64,000 nucleotides of DNA, taken from positions 1 to 64,000 of the forward strand of contig JANQGH010000042.1 in assembly GCA_028277405.1 (NCBI GenBank), in the 5' to 3' direction. Each line of letters begins with the position of its first letter. Within the stretch, counting starts at the first letter, position 1. The translations under genes and the position numbers were made by a program. This document shows positions 26,611 to 36,137 of this stretch, piece by piece. Source of the DNA: Alphaproteobacteria bacterium (GTDB taxonomy: Bacteria; Pseudomonadota; Alphaproteobacteria; DSM-16000; Inquilinaceae). The notes below the pieces were generated by a model. That model searched no databases, was not told the origin of the DNA, and was given only the letters and a program-made list of their open reading frames with translations.

Positions 26611-29600
26611 ATGGACCAGGAGCTCAACACCATCGAAGGCACGGCTCGCGCAGACTTTCTGCGCGGCAGTTGGCAGGACGATCTCATTCTGGCCGGGGCC
26701 GGAAACGATCTGATCTTTGCCAGGGGCGGCAATGACGTCGTCCATGCCGGCGATGGCAACGACCGAGTGTTCGCCGGTTCCGGAGACGACCTGGTCAAGA
26801 CCGGCCTGGGCACGGATTTCGCCGATGGTGGCAGGGGCATCGACACGGCGCAGTTCGACGGTGACAGGTCGGACTACAGGATCACCAGCTTCTTCGGTTT
26901 CACCTTCGTCACCGACCTGCGCAACGGCGAGACTGACACGCTGAAAAGCTTCGAGTTCCTGAAGTTCGATGACGGCCTGTTCGACATCAACGGCGACCCG
27001 GTCGCGTCCGACCCGGAAGCGGTCGACGACGAGGCCTCCACGATCGAAGACGCAGCGATCACGATCAACGTCCTGGCCAACGACAGCGATCCCAACAACG
27101 ATCCGCTGACTGTCACCGAAGCCACGGCCACCTTCGGAAGGGTGGAGATCAATACCGACGGCACGCTCCGGTATACGCCGCCTGAGAATTTCAGCGGCGA
27201 GGACACGATCAGCTACACCATCTCGGACGGTAATGGCGGAACGTCGTCGGCGACCGTCGCGGTTCAGGTCGATGGCGTTGCCGATGCGCCGTCTCTGATG
27301 GCGCCTAAGTCATTGGAGACGCTTGATCTTGAAGAGATCATGCTCGCCGATCTGGTTGCGCGCTTGGTCGATCGGGATGGCTCCGAACGGCTGAAGGTCA
27401 AGTTCGGCAACCTGCCGGAAGGCGCCGTGATCCTGAACAAGGCCGCAATCGCCGACAAGGAAGCACAGATCGCGGTCCTGAATGATCAGATTGATCGGCT
27501 GCAGGAAGAGACAGGCGCGCTTGAAGGTCAACTCGTGGAACTGCGCGCGCTGATCGACGATCTTGAGCAGAATGACCCGACTTCCGACCGGCTGCCGGCC
27601 CTGCGCGAGCAGAGGGATGCGGGCGAAGTCCGGCTGGAACAGGAACTCGAACGGAAGCTGGAACTGGAAACCAATCGCGCCAAGTTGGAGCTGGAAAAAG
27701 GCGAGCTAAGCAAAACGACCGGCCCCGACGGCATGGTCGAGTTCGACGATCTGGGCGCCGGCTTTGCATTGCAACTGCCCCCGGGGACGACCGAGGATTT
27801 CGTTCTCGAGGTTCACGCCAGCGCCACGGAGTCCGATCCGGTGGCCAGCGAAGACGTGCGCACGGCCGAGAGTTCCGTCGAGATCGAAATCGTCGTGAAG
27901 GAATCCCCGTCGGCGGAGGACGACAAGGCGACGACCAAGGAAGACACGCCGGTCTCGATCAGGGTTCTCGACAATGACACTGACAGTGACGGCGACGAGC
28001 TGACGATTACGGAGGTCACGGACGGCGCCAACGGTACGGTTGTCATCAATGACGACGGTACCGTGGAGTATCGGCCGAACCGCGACTTCAGCGGTGACGA
28101 CACCTTCACCTACACGGTCGAGGACGGCGATGGCGGGGTCTCGACCGCGACGGTCAGTGTCCTCGTTGGCGGCGTGGCCGATCGGCCCCAGCTGTTTGCC
28201 GCTCAATCGGCCGAGACAAGAGACTTGGCCGACATAGAGCTTGTGCAACTTGTTGCTGCCCTCGTCGATAAGGACGGCTCGGAGAAGCTGACGGTCCAGT
28301 TCAGCAATCTGCCCCAGGGTGCCGTGATCCTGAATCCGGCCGCGATCGCGGCGAAGGATGGCCAAATCGCCGAACTTGGCAGCTTGATCGACGCTCTCGG
28401 TGCTGACATTGGGCAGCTCAAAGAAGACATCGACGAAGTATCAAAACAGATCGAGCAACTGGAGCAAGGCAATCCGGATTCCGAAGATCTCCCGCCGTTG
28501 CGGGAGCAGAGAGCGAACCTCCAAAAGCAGTTGGCTGAGAAGACCGATGTACGCAGCAAGGCCCAGGCGGACCTTGATCAGGCGAAGTTTGACAAGGAGC
28601 AGTTGACCCAGGAGGCCGACGCGAACGGAGAGATCGAGTTCCACGATCTCGGAAGTGGCTTTGTCCTGCGGCTGGCGGAAGGCACGACCGAAGACTTCAT
28701 CTTGCGCGTGAAGGCGATCGCCACCGAATCCGACCCCGTGCTCGATAACGAAGACCGCGAAGCCGTCAACGGCGTGGTTATCAACGTCAGCCTTTTAGAG
28801 AGCCCTGAGGCCAATGACGATACGGCGGTTACCGCCGAAGACACGCCTGTGACGATCAACGTTCTCGACAATGACGTCGACAGCGACGGCGATGACCTGA
28901 CCGTGATCGACGTACTTGGCGTCTCAAATGGCTCAGCCGACATCAATGACGACGGCACGATCACGTTCACGCCGGACCCCAATTTCAGCGGCGAGGCCGA
29001 GTTCACCTACACGATCACGGATGGCAATGGCGGGGTTTCGGACGCGTCGGTGAAGGTGCTGGTCGGCGGCGTCGCGGACACGCCCCGTCTCCTGCTGCCG
29101 AATGCGCTGGAGACGATCGATCTCGCGCCGATCCCGCTGGACCGGATCGATGCCAGCTTGATCGACACGGACGGTTCGGAAAGCCTGAAGGTCAAGTTCC
29201 GCGGTCTGCCCGAGGGCGCGGTGATCTCGAACCCCGAAAAGATCGCCGAAAAGACCGAAGAGATCGAAGCGTTGACCGCACAGATTGACGAGCTTGAGCA
29301 GAGTATTGCGGATTTGGAGGAGTCGATTGCAGCCACGGCGCAAGCAATAGCGACCCTCGAGAACGAGCCGAATCCTTCGGCGACCAGCGGCCGAATCCTT
29401 GCTGAGCTCAGGTCCCTGCAGGAGAAGCTGCAGGAGGCGTTGGCCGAGGACACGGACTCGCGTGAGAGGGCGCAAGCGCAACGCAACGAGGCATCGGCTG
29501 AACTGGCCGAGCTTACCGAGGCAGCAGATGCCGACGGTAACGTCGAGATCGAGGGTTTCGGCGACGGCTACGTCCTGCAACTGCCTAAGGGGACAGTCGA

Positions 29601-32600
29601 CGATCTCCTGGTCAAGGTCGATGCGACCTCGACGGAGTCTGAGCCGCTGGCTGGCCCCGAGTTCGAAACCGCGACGATTTCGCGATCGTTCCAGATCATC
29701 GTGCGGGAATCGCTGGCGCCGCAGGATGACTTTGCCGTGACGATCGAGGATGTCCCGGTCACGGTTTTTGCGACGGCCAACGATGTTGGCGAGGGGCCGC
29801 AGGTCGTTGAGGTTGGCGCCGCGGCAAACGGCAGGGTGGACATCAATGACGATGGCGACCTGGTGTACACGCCGGATGCCAACTTCAGCGGTATCGACAC
29901 GTTCACGTACCGGGTCCAGGACATCTTCGGGGTTACGGAAGACGCGACCGTCCAGGTCACTGTCGGCGGCGTTGCCGACATGCCGAACCTGGCGCTGCCC
30001 GACGGCCTCCTCACAACGGATTTGGCACCGATTTCTCTCGACGGCATCCAGGCGAGCCTGGTCGACACGGACGATTCGGAAAGCCTGAAGGTGAAGTTCG
30101 GTGGGCTGCCCGAAGGTTCAATCATCTCGAACCCCAGCCGTTTCGGAGCATTCAATGGCCGGCTTGAGGTCGTCGAGGCTGACATTGCCCGAAACGAGGC
30201 CCTGACGGCCGAGACCGAGAGGAACCTTGCCGAAACCATTGCGGCGATTGACGAGCTGAGCAACATCACCGATCCAACCGAGGAACAGCTCAATGAGCTC
30301 GCCAGGCTGGAGCAGGGCAGGGACGCCTTGCAGGGCGAACTGCAGGTCCTGTCTGATCAGCGGGCTGAGTTTGTTGCTCGGCGAGACGAGCTTAGGCCCA
30401 TCGTTGAGGACCTCTCGCAAACCGCGGACAAAGACGGCCATATCGAGATCAAGGGCTTTGGCCCTGGCTTCATCTTGCAACTGCCGGATGGCGTGATCGA
30501 CGATTTCAAACTGACCGTCGAGGCAATCGCGACAGAATCAGACCCGTTGGCGAGCCCGGATACGCTTCGCGCGACGGCTTCTGGCGAGGTGAAGGTCAGC
30601 GTCCGGGAAAGCCCGGAGGCTGTCGACGACATGATCACCGTCCGAGAGGACGAAGCGGGCGAGTTCAACGTTGTTGCCAACGACCTCGACAGCGACGGAG
30701 ACGCGCTGACGATCGTCAACGTGACCGACGGCGCCCGCGGGACGACGGAGGATCTGGGCGGCGGCAACATCCGCTACACGCCGAACGCCAACTTCAGCGG
30801 CGACGATCAGTTCACCTACACGGTCGAAGACCCGGATGGAAACTCCAGCACCGCCACCGTCAGGGTCCTCGTCAACGGCGTCGCCGATGCCCCGACATTG
30901 TTTGCGCCGCAAAGTCTTCAGACCATCGATCTGGCTGACATCGACCTCGGTGGCATCAGGGGTCAGTTGGTTGACACGGACGGGTCAGAGACCCTGCTGA
31001 TCAAGTTCAGCGGGTTGCCGCAGGGCTCCGTACTCACGAACCCGCAGGCCATCGCCGATCTCAACGACGAAGGCAACGGGTTGGCAGCCACGATCAAGGT
31101 CCTCCAGACCGATGTCAGGAGCAATCAGGAGCTGCTCTCTGAGAGGGAAAATGAGCTTCGCGGTCTTCTTGATAGCGGGACGGCCACGGAGGACCAGATC
31201 GCGGCGAAGCGGCAGGAGATCGAAGATCTCACGCGGCAGATCAGCGAGGACAACCAAGAGATTGCGAGCGCCAACGGGCGTCTTGCCGAGATCGATGCCG
31301 AGTTGGGATTGCTAACGCTAAGGCCCGACATTGACGGCGTTGTCGAGATTCCTGGCGAGACTGCTGGATGGGTCTTGCAACTGCCCGCCGGCTCGACAGA
31401 GAACTTCAGTTTCGACGTCGAAGCGGTCGCGATTGAATCCGACCCGGTCGCTGGCAACGAGGATCGAACGGCGACCAGCGATAAGGCATCCATTTTTGTC
31501 GGTGTCCGGGAAAGCTCCCGCGCCGAAGACGACAGTGTCGAGACCGACGAGGATACGCCGATCGACATCAACGTGCTGGCTAACGATCTTGGCGACAGCA
31601 ATGCGCCGGTCGACGTGGTCGATGTCTCCGAGCCGACCAATGGCGCTGTGCAGATCAATGCGAACGGCACCATTACGTACTCACCGTTTGACGACTTCAA
31701 CGGCTCGGATACCTTCACCTACACGATCGAGGACGAGATCGCCGGCCAAAGCACGGCAACGGTGAATGTGACCGTGAAACCGGTGAACGATCCGCCGGAA
31801 GGCGCCCCTGCCTTATCCGGCACGCCTGAGGTGGGCCAAATCCTGAGGGCCAATCCCGACCCGATCAATGATCCGGATGGCATCCGTTCCATCGACCAGT
31901 ATGTCTGGCAGCTTTCGGCCGATGGCATCAACAACTGGGAAATCATCTTGGGCGCGGTTGGGCCGGAGTTCGAGGTGCCGCCCGAGGCTGAAGGGAAGTT
32001 CCTGCGCGTTGAGGTCCTCTACACCGACGGGGGCGGAAAAGGGGAAAACGCCGCCAGCTTGCCAACGGCCGCGGTTGCGGCGGCACCGGCCGCCAACCAG
32101 GACCCGATCGCGAACCAAGACGATGCTGTAGCCAACCAGCCGTTTGGTTTGATCATTGACGTCTTGGACAACGATACGGATCCGGACGGCGATCCGCTTA
32201 CCCTCATATCGGTCTCGAACCCCGGCAACGGTACCGCGGAAATCGGCCCCCTCCTGGGTGGGGGCCAGGGGATTGTGTACGACCCCGAACCTGGCTTTGT
32301 CGGCAACGACAGCTTCACCTACGAGATATCCGATGGCAATGGGGGCGTTGCGACCGGGACGGTCAATGTCCAGGTCAATGAAGGCCAGGTGCTTCCGCCG
32401 CCCGACGATGGCGGAGGGGGCGAGCCGCCGATCTTTCCTCCGCCCGGCGGTGATGATGGCGGCGAACGACCGCCGGAAGATGGTGGCGGTAAGGAGCCAC
32501 CAGGTGGTGGCCTTGGCCCCACGCCAATCCTGCCGAACCCAATTCAAAGCAACTTCGCGACCTCGCAGGAGCTTGGTGCTGGTTCCATGACCGGCACTTC

Positions 32601-32886
32601 GGACAGCGATGTCTTCCTGTTCAGCCAGGGCGACGGTGCCGTCAGTCTGCTTGGCTTCCAGCAGGCGACCGGGACCGCCGGGGAGGTCGCCGATCAGATC
32701 CAGCTTGCCGGCTTCGGCCTGGCCTTTGCCGACCTCGACAGCAATGGTGACGGTCGGGTCGATGCCGGCGACGCCGGGGGCAGTGGTGGTGGCGACGATC
32801 CGCTGGCGCTCGATCTTGGCGGCGGCGACGTGCTGTCGGTGGCCGGCATTTCGTTCCTGACCGACGACGACTTGCTGTTCGTCTAA
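26611..32886 (+). CDS. Giant type I-secreted RTX-like surface protein with cadherin-like and coiled-coil repeats
   Basis: This is a 2091-residue acidic protein in which I see no cysteine and no Sec signal. Residues about 27-75 hold RTX calcium-binding repeats (GGNDVVHAGDGND and similar). Cadherin-like (VCBS-type) domains start at residues 137, 435, 734, 1037, 1337 and 1638, with a seventh near 1830; each shows EDTPVTINVLDND and NFSGDDTFTYT variants. Five second domains lie between them (DGSExLKVKFxxLPEGAV to LQLPxGTTEDF and ATESDP), each interrupted by a helical hairpin of about 90 residues. A Gly/Pro-rich linker spans about 1923-1980. The C-terminus, with LDLGGGDVLSVAGISFLT and terminal DDDLLFV, resembles type I secretion signals. 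An adhesin or biofilm matrix role is likely. No exporter genes are nearby. Confidence 0.88.
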   Translation: MDQELNTIEGTARADFLRGSWQDDLILAGAGNDLIFARGGNDVVHAGDGNDRVFAGSGDDLVKTGLGTDFADGGRGIDTAQFDGDRSDYRITSFFGFTFVTDLRNGETDTLKSFEFLKFDDGLFDINGDPVASDPEAVDDEASTIEDAAITINVLANDSDPNNDPLTVTEATATFGRVEINTDGTLRYTPPENFSGEDTISYTISDGNGGTSSATVAVQVDGVADAPSLMAPKSLETLDLEEIMLADLVARLVDRDGSERLKVKFGNLPEGAVILNKAAIADKEAQIAVLNDQIDRLQEETGALEGQLVELRALIDDLEQNDPTSDRLPALREQRDAGEVRLEQELERKLELETNRAKLELEKGELSKTTGPDGMVEFDDLGAGFALQLPPGTTEDFVLEVHASATESDPVASEDVRTAESSVEIEIVVKESPSAEDDKATTKEDTPVSIRVLDNDTDSDGDELTITEVTDGANGTVVINDDGTVEYRPNRDFSGDDTFTYTVEDGDGGVSTATVSVLVGGVADRPQLFAAQSAETRDLADIELVQLVAALVDKDGSEKLTVQFSNLPQGAVILNPAAIAAKDGQIAELGSLIDALGADIGQLKEDIDEVSKQIEQLEQGNPDSEDLPPLREQRANLQKQLAEKTDVRSKAQADLDQAKFDKEQLTQEADANGEIEFHDLGSGFVLRLAEGTTEDFILRVKAIATESDPVLDNEDREAVNGVVINVSLLESPEANDDTAVTAEDTPVTINVLDNDVDSDGDDLTVIDVLGVSNGSADINDDGTITFTPDPNFSGEAEFTYTITDGNGGVSDASVKVLVGGVADTPRLLLPNALETIDLAPIPLDRIDASLIDTDGSESLKVKFRGLPEGAVISNPEKIAEKTEEIEALTAQIDELEQSIADLEESIAATAQAIATLENEPNPSATSGRILAELRSLQEKLQEALAEDTDSRERAQAQRNEASAELAELTEAADADGNVEIEGFGDGYVLQLPKGTVDDLLVKVDATSTESEPLAGPEFETATISRSFQIIVRESLAPQDDFAVTIEDVPVTVFATANDVGEGPQVVEVGAAANGRVDINDDGDLVYTPDANFSGIDTFTYRVQDIFGVTEDATVQVTVGGVADMPNLALPDGLLTTDLAPISLDGIQASLVDTDDSESLKVKFGGLPEGSIISNPSRFGAFNGRLEVVEADIARNEALTAETERNLAETIAAIDELSNITDPTEEQLNELARLEQGRDALQGELQVLSDQRAEFVARRDELRPIVEDLSQTADKDGHIEIKGFGPGFILQLPDGVIDDFKLTVEAIATESDPLASPDTLRATASGEVKVSVRESPEAVDDMITVREDEAGEFNVVANDLDSDGDALTIVNVTDGARGTTEDLGGGNIRYTPNANFSGDDQFTYTVEDPDGNSSTATVRVLVNGVADAPTLFAPQSLQTIDLADIDLGGIRGQLVDTDGSETLLIKFSGLPQGSVLTNPQAIADLNDEGNGLAATIKVLQTDVRSNQELLSERENELRGLLDSGTATEDQIAAKRQEIEDLTRQISEDNQEIASANGRLAEIDAELGLLTLRPDIDGVVEIPGETAGWVLQLPAGSTENFSFDVEAVAIESDPVAGNEDRTATSDKASIFVGVRESSRAEDDSVETDEDTPIDINVLANDLGDSNAPVDVVDVSEPTNGAVQINANGTITYSPFDDFNGSDTFTYTIEDEIAGQSTATVNVTVKPVNDPPEGAPALSGTPEVGQILRANPDPINDPDGIRSIDQYVWQLSADGINNWEIILGAVGPEFEVPPEAEGKFLRVEVLYTDGGGKGENAASLPTAAVAAAPAANQDPIANQDDAVANQPFGLIIDVLDNDTDPDGDPLTLISVSNPGNGTAEIGPLLGGGQGIVYDPEPGFVGNDSFTYEISDGNGGVATGTVNVQVNEGQVLPPPDDGGGGEPPIFPPPGGDDGGERPPEDGGGKEPPGGGLGPTPILPNPIQSNFATSQELGAGSMTGTSDSDVFLFSQGDGAVSLLGFQQATGTAGEVADQIQLAGFGLAFADLDSNGDGRVDAGDAGGSGGGDDPLALDLGGGDVLSVAGISFLTDDDLLFV
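27019..31521 (+). repeat. Five tandem units of about 900 bp inside the giant gene
   Basis: Units begin at 27019, 27913, 28810, 29719 and 30619, and the last ends at 31521 where a sixth cadherin-like domain begins alone. Unit lengths are 894, 897, 909, 900 and 903 bp. Each encodes one cadherin-like domain of about 86 residues and one coiled-coil-interrupted domain of about 212 residues. Unit junctions read ESPxA(E/N/V)DD. The units are clearly homologous in protein but well diverged in DNA, so the expansion is not recent. Confidence 0.88.
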
Positions 32887-33077
32887 AGCCGGGCGGAACC
32901 CAGCCCTGCGCGGCGCCGGTGAAACGGCCATCGGGGTCGTGCAGGGCAACGCCTGCTCGCCGGCTTACCAGATGTCTGACGTTGCAGCGCGATGGTGTCG
33001 GCACCCATTGCTATCTTAGGCGGCAGCAACGTCGAACACCGTGCCCAACAGCAACTAAAAATACTCTGTATGGGGGG

Positions 33078-33151
33078 CAATTTAAAATTGGAGTCTAGGC
33101 GGCCTTAATGGCTACAATTAAGAATTGCGGTTGGAACAGTAGGAGACTCGC
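33078..33151 (+). promoter_or_regulatory. Leader of the shorter paralogue with paired CAATT-type sites (copy B)
   Basis: CAATTTAAAATTG at 33078-33090 and CAATTAAGAATTG at 33115-33127 are both perfect CAATT-N3-AATTG inverted repeats, 37 bases apart. That is the same spacing as in copy A. The distance from the second site to the ATG is 24 bases here and 25 in copy A. The rest of the 32887-33077 gap shows nothing I can name. Confidence 0.6.
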
Positions 33152-34093
33152 ATGGTGGACGATCGCACCAAAATCGAAAGCGCGGTTCGCGCCGGCTCTT
33201 CTCGCAACGGCTGGCACGGCGATCCGGAGAAGCGCGTGGCCGGCGCGGCACCCGCCGGTGAGGTCGCCGCTCCTGTGACCTGCCCAGCCAACGATTCCAA
33301 TCCTGACGACGGCACGTCGAAGCTGGGGGAGGCAGCGGTCTCCAACGGCAGCGTCGTGACAGAGGCTGAACGCACGCCAAGCGAAGCGCCGGACGAAAAC
33401 GGCGGCGGCGAAGACACGATCAGTTGCACCATCTCCGACGGGAACGGCGGAACCGTGACGGTGCCGATCGAGGTAGCCGTGACCGGCATCGCCGGTACGA
33501 GACGCTTTGCCCCAAGGCCGGCCTATACAGCGCGCAAGCTCGGCGTGGGCAAACCGGCCAAGCTGGCCATCGGGCCGGTTGGCAAGGACGGATCCGAAAC
33601 TCTGAAGGTTCAGTTCAATGGCCTGCCATCGGGCAGCGTCGTCTCCCATCCCGCGGCAATCGCCGAGAAGAATGCCGAACTCGCCATGCTGACTGATCGG
33701 ATTGCGGCGCTGCAGACCGAGCTTGCGGCGGCCGAGCAGACGCGCGCAGAGAGGACCCGCGACCGCCAGGATCTCATCGATGCCGGTAGGCCGCAGGAAG
33801 ATATCGACAAGCTGTCCGCCGAGCTCGCCGATCTCGAAGGCCGAATAACGCTGAAGGCTGCCCAGAGGTCGGTGGCTGAAATCGAGCGCGACATCGCGCG
33901 ACTTGAAAGCCAGCAATTGACCCAGACGGCCGGCGCAGGTGGCACCGCCAGCTTTCACGGCCCCGGCAGCGGCTATGTTCTGCAACTGCCGGACGGCGAC
34001 GGTGACGATTGCGCTCCTTCAGTCGTCCCCATCGCTACGGAAGCCGTTCATCGTGCCAACCGAAGGACGAGACAGTATCGACCGAAAACCTGA
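33152..34093 (+). CDS. Shortened, decayed paralogue of the giant surface protein (likely pseudogene)
   Basis: The 313-residue frame is collinear with the first part of the giant protein: its start (RAGSSRNGWHGD against RADFLRGSWQDD), then the first cadherin-like domain (GEDTISCTISDGNGG against GEDTISYTISDGNGG), then one coiled-coil-interrupted domain (GSETLKVQFNGLPSGSVV, a helical hairpin, and SGYVLQLPDG). The RTX region, about 110 residues, is missing. The similarity fades after IATEA and the frame stops with no secretion signal. Three cysteines have appeared in a family that otherwise has none. It is probably a relic of a partial duplication; expression is possible because its leader is preserved. 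Confidence 0.7.
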   Translation: MVDDRTKIESAVRAGSSRNGWHGDPEKRVAGAAPAGEVAAPVTCPANDSNPDDGTSKLGEAAVSNGSVVTEAERTPSEAPDENGGGEDTISCTISDGNGGTVTVPIEVAVTGIAGTRRFAPRPAYTARKLGVGKPAKLAIGPVGKDGSETLKVQFNGLPSGSVVSHPAAIAEKNAELAMLTDRIAALQTELAAAEQTRAERTRDRQDLIDAGRPQEDIDKLSAELADLEGRITLKAAQRSVAEIERDIARLESQQLTQTAGAGGTASFHGPGSGYVLQLPDGDGDDCAPSVVPIATEAVHRANRRTRQYRPKT

Positions 34094-34155
34094 TCCGGTT
34101 CTCAGTCGTCTAGAGCCCATGGGGCGTGACGACAAGACGACCTAGGGATTTGTCC

Positions 34156-35139
34156 CTAGCCAGCGCCTTCAAACAGATGGCAGGCAACGTCGCGGGTTTC
34201 GCGCTCGGAAACGTTGCGCCTGACAAGCGGCGGCCTGTCTTGCCGGCAGACATCCATCGCCTTCGGGCAACGCGCGGCGAACGGGCAGCCTGGTGGCGGG
34301 TTGGACGGGTCGGGCAGTTCGCCGGTCACCGCCACCCGCTCGATCGCCGGTATGGCGTCGCCGGCCACATGGGGCACGGCGGACAACAGCGCGACGGTGT
34401 AGGGGTGGGCGGGGCTGGCGAACAGGGCATCGGTTTCGGCCTGTTCCACGATGCGGCCGAAATACATCACCGCGACCCGGTCGCTGACATGGCGCACGAC
34501 CGACAAATCATGGCTGATGAACAGGAAGGCGATGCCGCGCTCGCGGCGCAGATCTGCGATCAGGTTCAGGATCTGGGACTGGATCGAGACGTCCAGCGCC
34601 GAGACAGGTTCGTCGGCGACCACCAGGTCCGGCTCCAGCGCGATGGCACGGGCGATCGCGATGCGCTGGCGCTGACCACCCGAGAACTCGTGCGGGTAGC
34701 GGTCAACCGCGTCCGGCTCTAGGCCGACCGCGTCCAGCAGGTCACGCACCTTGGCGGCGCGCTCCGCCTTGCTGCCGACGCCGTGGACGGCCAGCGGTTC
34801 GCCGATCACCTTGCCGACCGTATGGCGCGGGTTTAGTGCGCCGAACGGGTCCTGAAAGATGATCTGCAGACGCCGGCGCAGCGGCTTCAAGGCGCTCAGG
34901 GACAGGGCGGCAATGTCTTCGCCATCGACGCGCACCCGGCCGGCGCTGGGCTCCGTCAGGCGCAACAGCGTGCGCCCCAGCGTGGTCTTGCCGCTGCCGG
35001 ACTCGCCGACCACGCCCAGCGTCTCGCCCTTGTTCAGCGAGAAGTCGACATCGGCCAGCGCGAACACCTTGCCGGCGCGGCCCTGGCCATAGGTCTTAGT
35101 CAGACCCTCGACTTCGAGCAGTGGCGGTGCGGCGGTCAT
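34156..35139 (-). CDS. Oligopeptide/dipeptide ABC transporter ATP-binding protein (OppF/DppF type)
   Basis: This 327-residue ATPase has Walker A GESGSGKTT, signature FSGGQRQRIAIARA and Walker B LVVADEPVSALD. The C-terminal oligopeptide-ABC region has the cysteine cluster CPFAARCPKAMDVC typical of the family. The ATG at 35139 overlaps the OppD stop (ATGA). It works with the OppD-type ATPase and most likely with the permeases encoded divergently at 39136-40937. Confidence 0.94.
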   Translation of the reverse strand: MTAAPPLLEVEGLTKTYGQGRAGKVFALADVDFSLNKGETLGVVGESGSGKTTLGRTLLRLTEPSAGRVRVDGEDIAALSLSALKPLRRRLQIIFQDPFGALNPRHTVGKVIGEPLAVHGVGSKAERAAKVRDLLDAVGLEPDAVDRYPHEFSGGQRQRIAIARAIALEPDLVVADEPVSALDVSIQSQILNLIADLRRERGIAFLFISHDLSVVRHVSDRVAVMYFGRIVEQAETDALFASPAHPYTVALLSAVPHVAGDAIPAIERVAVTGELPDPSNPPPGCPFAARCPKAMDVCRQDRPPLVRRNVSERETRDVACHLFEGAG

Positions 35140-36128
35140 GATCCGACCGGGTTCCAGCAGGCGAAGCGTCCGCCAGTGTCGACAGCGGCAAGCGGCGGCG
35201 TTTCGTTCTCGCAACGTGCCAGCCGGTTGGGACAGCGCGGGGCGAAGTGACAGCCCGCGCCGCGTGCGGCCGGGGCCGGCACCGTGCCCTCGATGGTCGG
35301 CAAGCGGCCGCCCCGATCATGCGCGGCCGGCCGCGATCGGATCAGGCCGGCCGTGTAGGGGTGGCGGGGCTGGCGGAACACACGCTCCGCTGAGTCCTCC
35401 TCGATCAGCCGGCCGGCATACATGACACCGACGCGATCGCACTGCTCCGACACCACGCCCAGATCATGGGTGATCAGCAGAACCGCCATGCCCAACTCGG
35501 CGCGCAGCCGGTTGATCAAGGCCAGGATCTGGGCCTGGATCGTGACATCCAGCGCCGTGGTCGGCTCGTCGGCGATCAACAGCTTCGGGTCGCAGGCAAG
35601 CGCAATGGCGATCATCACCCGCTGGCGCTGGCCGCCGGACAGTTCGTGCGGATAGCGGCCAAGCTGACGGGCGGGGGCGGGCAGGCCGACCATGTCGAGC
35701 AGGCGGACCGCCTCGTTTCGCGCGGCCGCGCCGCGCAGATGCCGGTGCAGACCCAAACTCTCACTGATCTGGTCGCCCACGGTGAACACGGGATTGAGGC
35801 TGGTCATCGGCTCTTGAAAGATCATGCCGATTTCTGCGCCCCTGATCTGGCGCATCAGGCGCGGCGGCGTGGTCAACAGGTCGCGGCCGCCGAACAGAAT
35901 GCGCCCGCCGTCATAACGGCCGGGCGGCTGGGCCACCAGGCGCAGGATCGACAGGGCCGTCACGCTCTTGCCGCAGCCGCTTTCGCCGACCAGCCCATAG
36001 ACTTCGCCGGCCGCGATCGACAGGCTCAGCCCGTCGACGACCGGCGCTCGCCGGCCGGTCGCGGCTGATCGTGCGCCCATGGAAATGGTCAGATCATCGA
36101 TCTGCAGCAGCGGTGCCGACGCGGCCAT
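35136..36128 (-). CDS. Oligopeptide/dipeptide ABC transporter ATP-binding protein (OppD/DppD type)
   Basis: This 330-residue ATPase has Walker [11 protein letters not shown], signature [14 protein letters not shown] and Walker [13 protein letters not shown]. The C-terminal motif [15 protein letters not shown] is again the family cysteine cluster. Its N-terminus ([12 protein letters not shown]) is normal. It starts nine bases after the anmK stop, so anmK, oppD and oppF form one minus-strand unit. Confidence 0.94.
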   Translation of the reverse strand: MAASAPLLQIDDLTISMGARSAATGRRAPVVDGLSLSIAAGEVYGLVGESGCGKSVTALSILRLVAQPPGRYDGGRILFGGRDLLTTPPRLMRQIRGAEIGMIFQEPMTSLNPVFTVGDQISESLGLHRHLRGAAARNEAVRLLDMVGLPAPARQLGRYPHELSGGQRQRVMIAIALACDPKLLIADEPTTALDVTIQAQILALINRLRAELGMAVLLITHDLGVVSEQCDRVGVMYAGRLIEEDSAERVFRQPRHPYTAGLIRSRPAAHDRGGRLPTIEGTVPAPAARGAGCHFAPRCPNRLARCENETPPLAAVDTGGRFACWNPVGS

Positions 36129-36137
36129 GCGTTGAAC

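Noticed and set aside
26611-31521. Tandem repeats considered as a CRISPR or satellite-type array
   Set aside because: The period is about 900 bp, stays in frame, and encodes protein domains that diverge freely in DNA. There are no short identical repeats with spacers.
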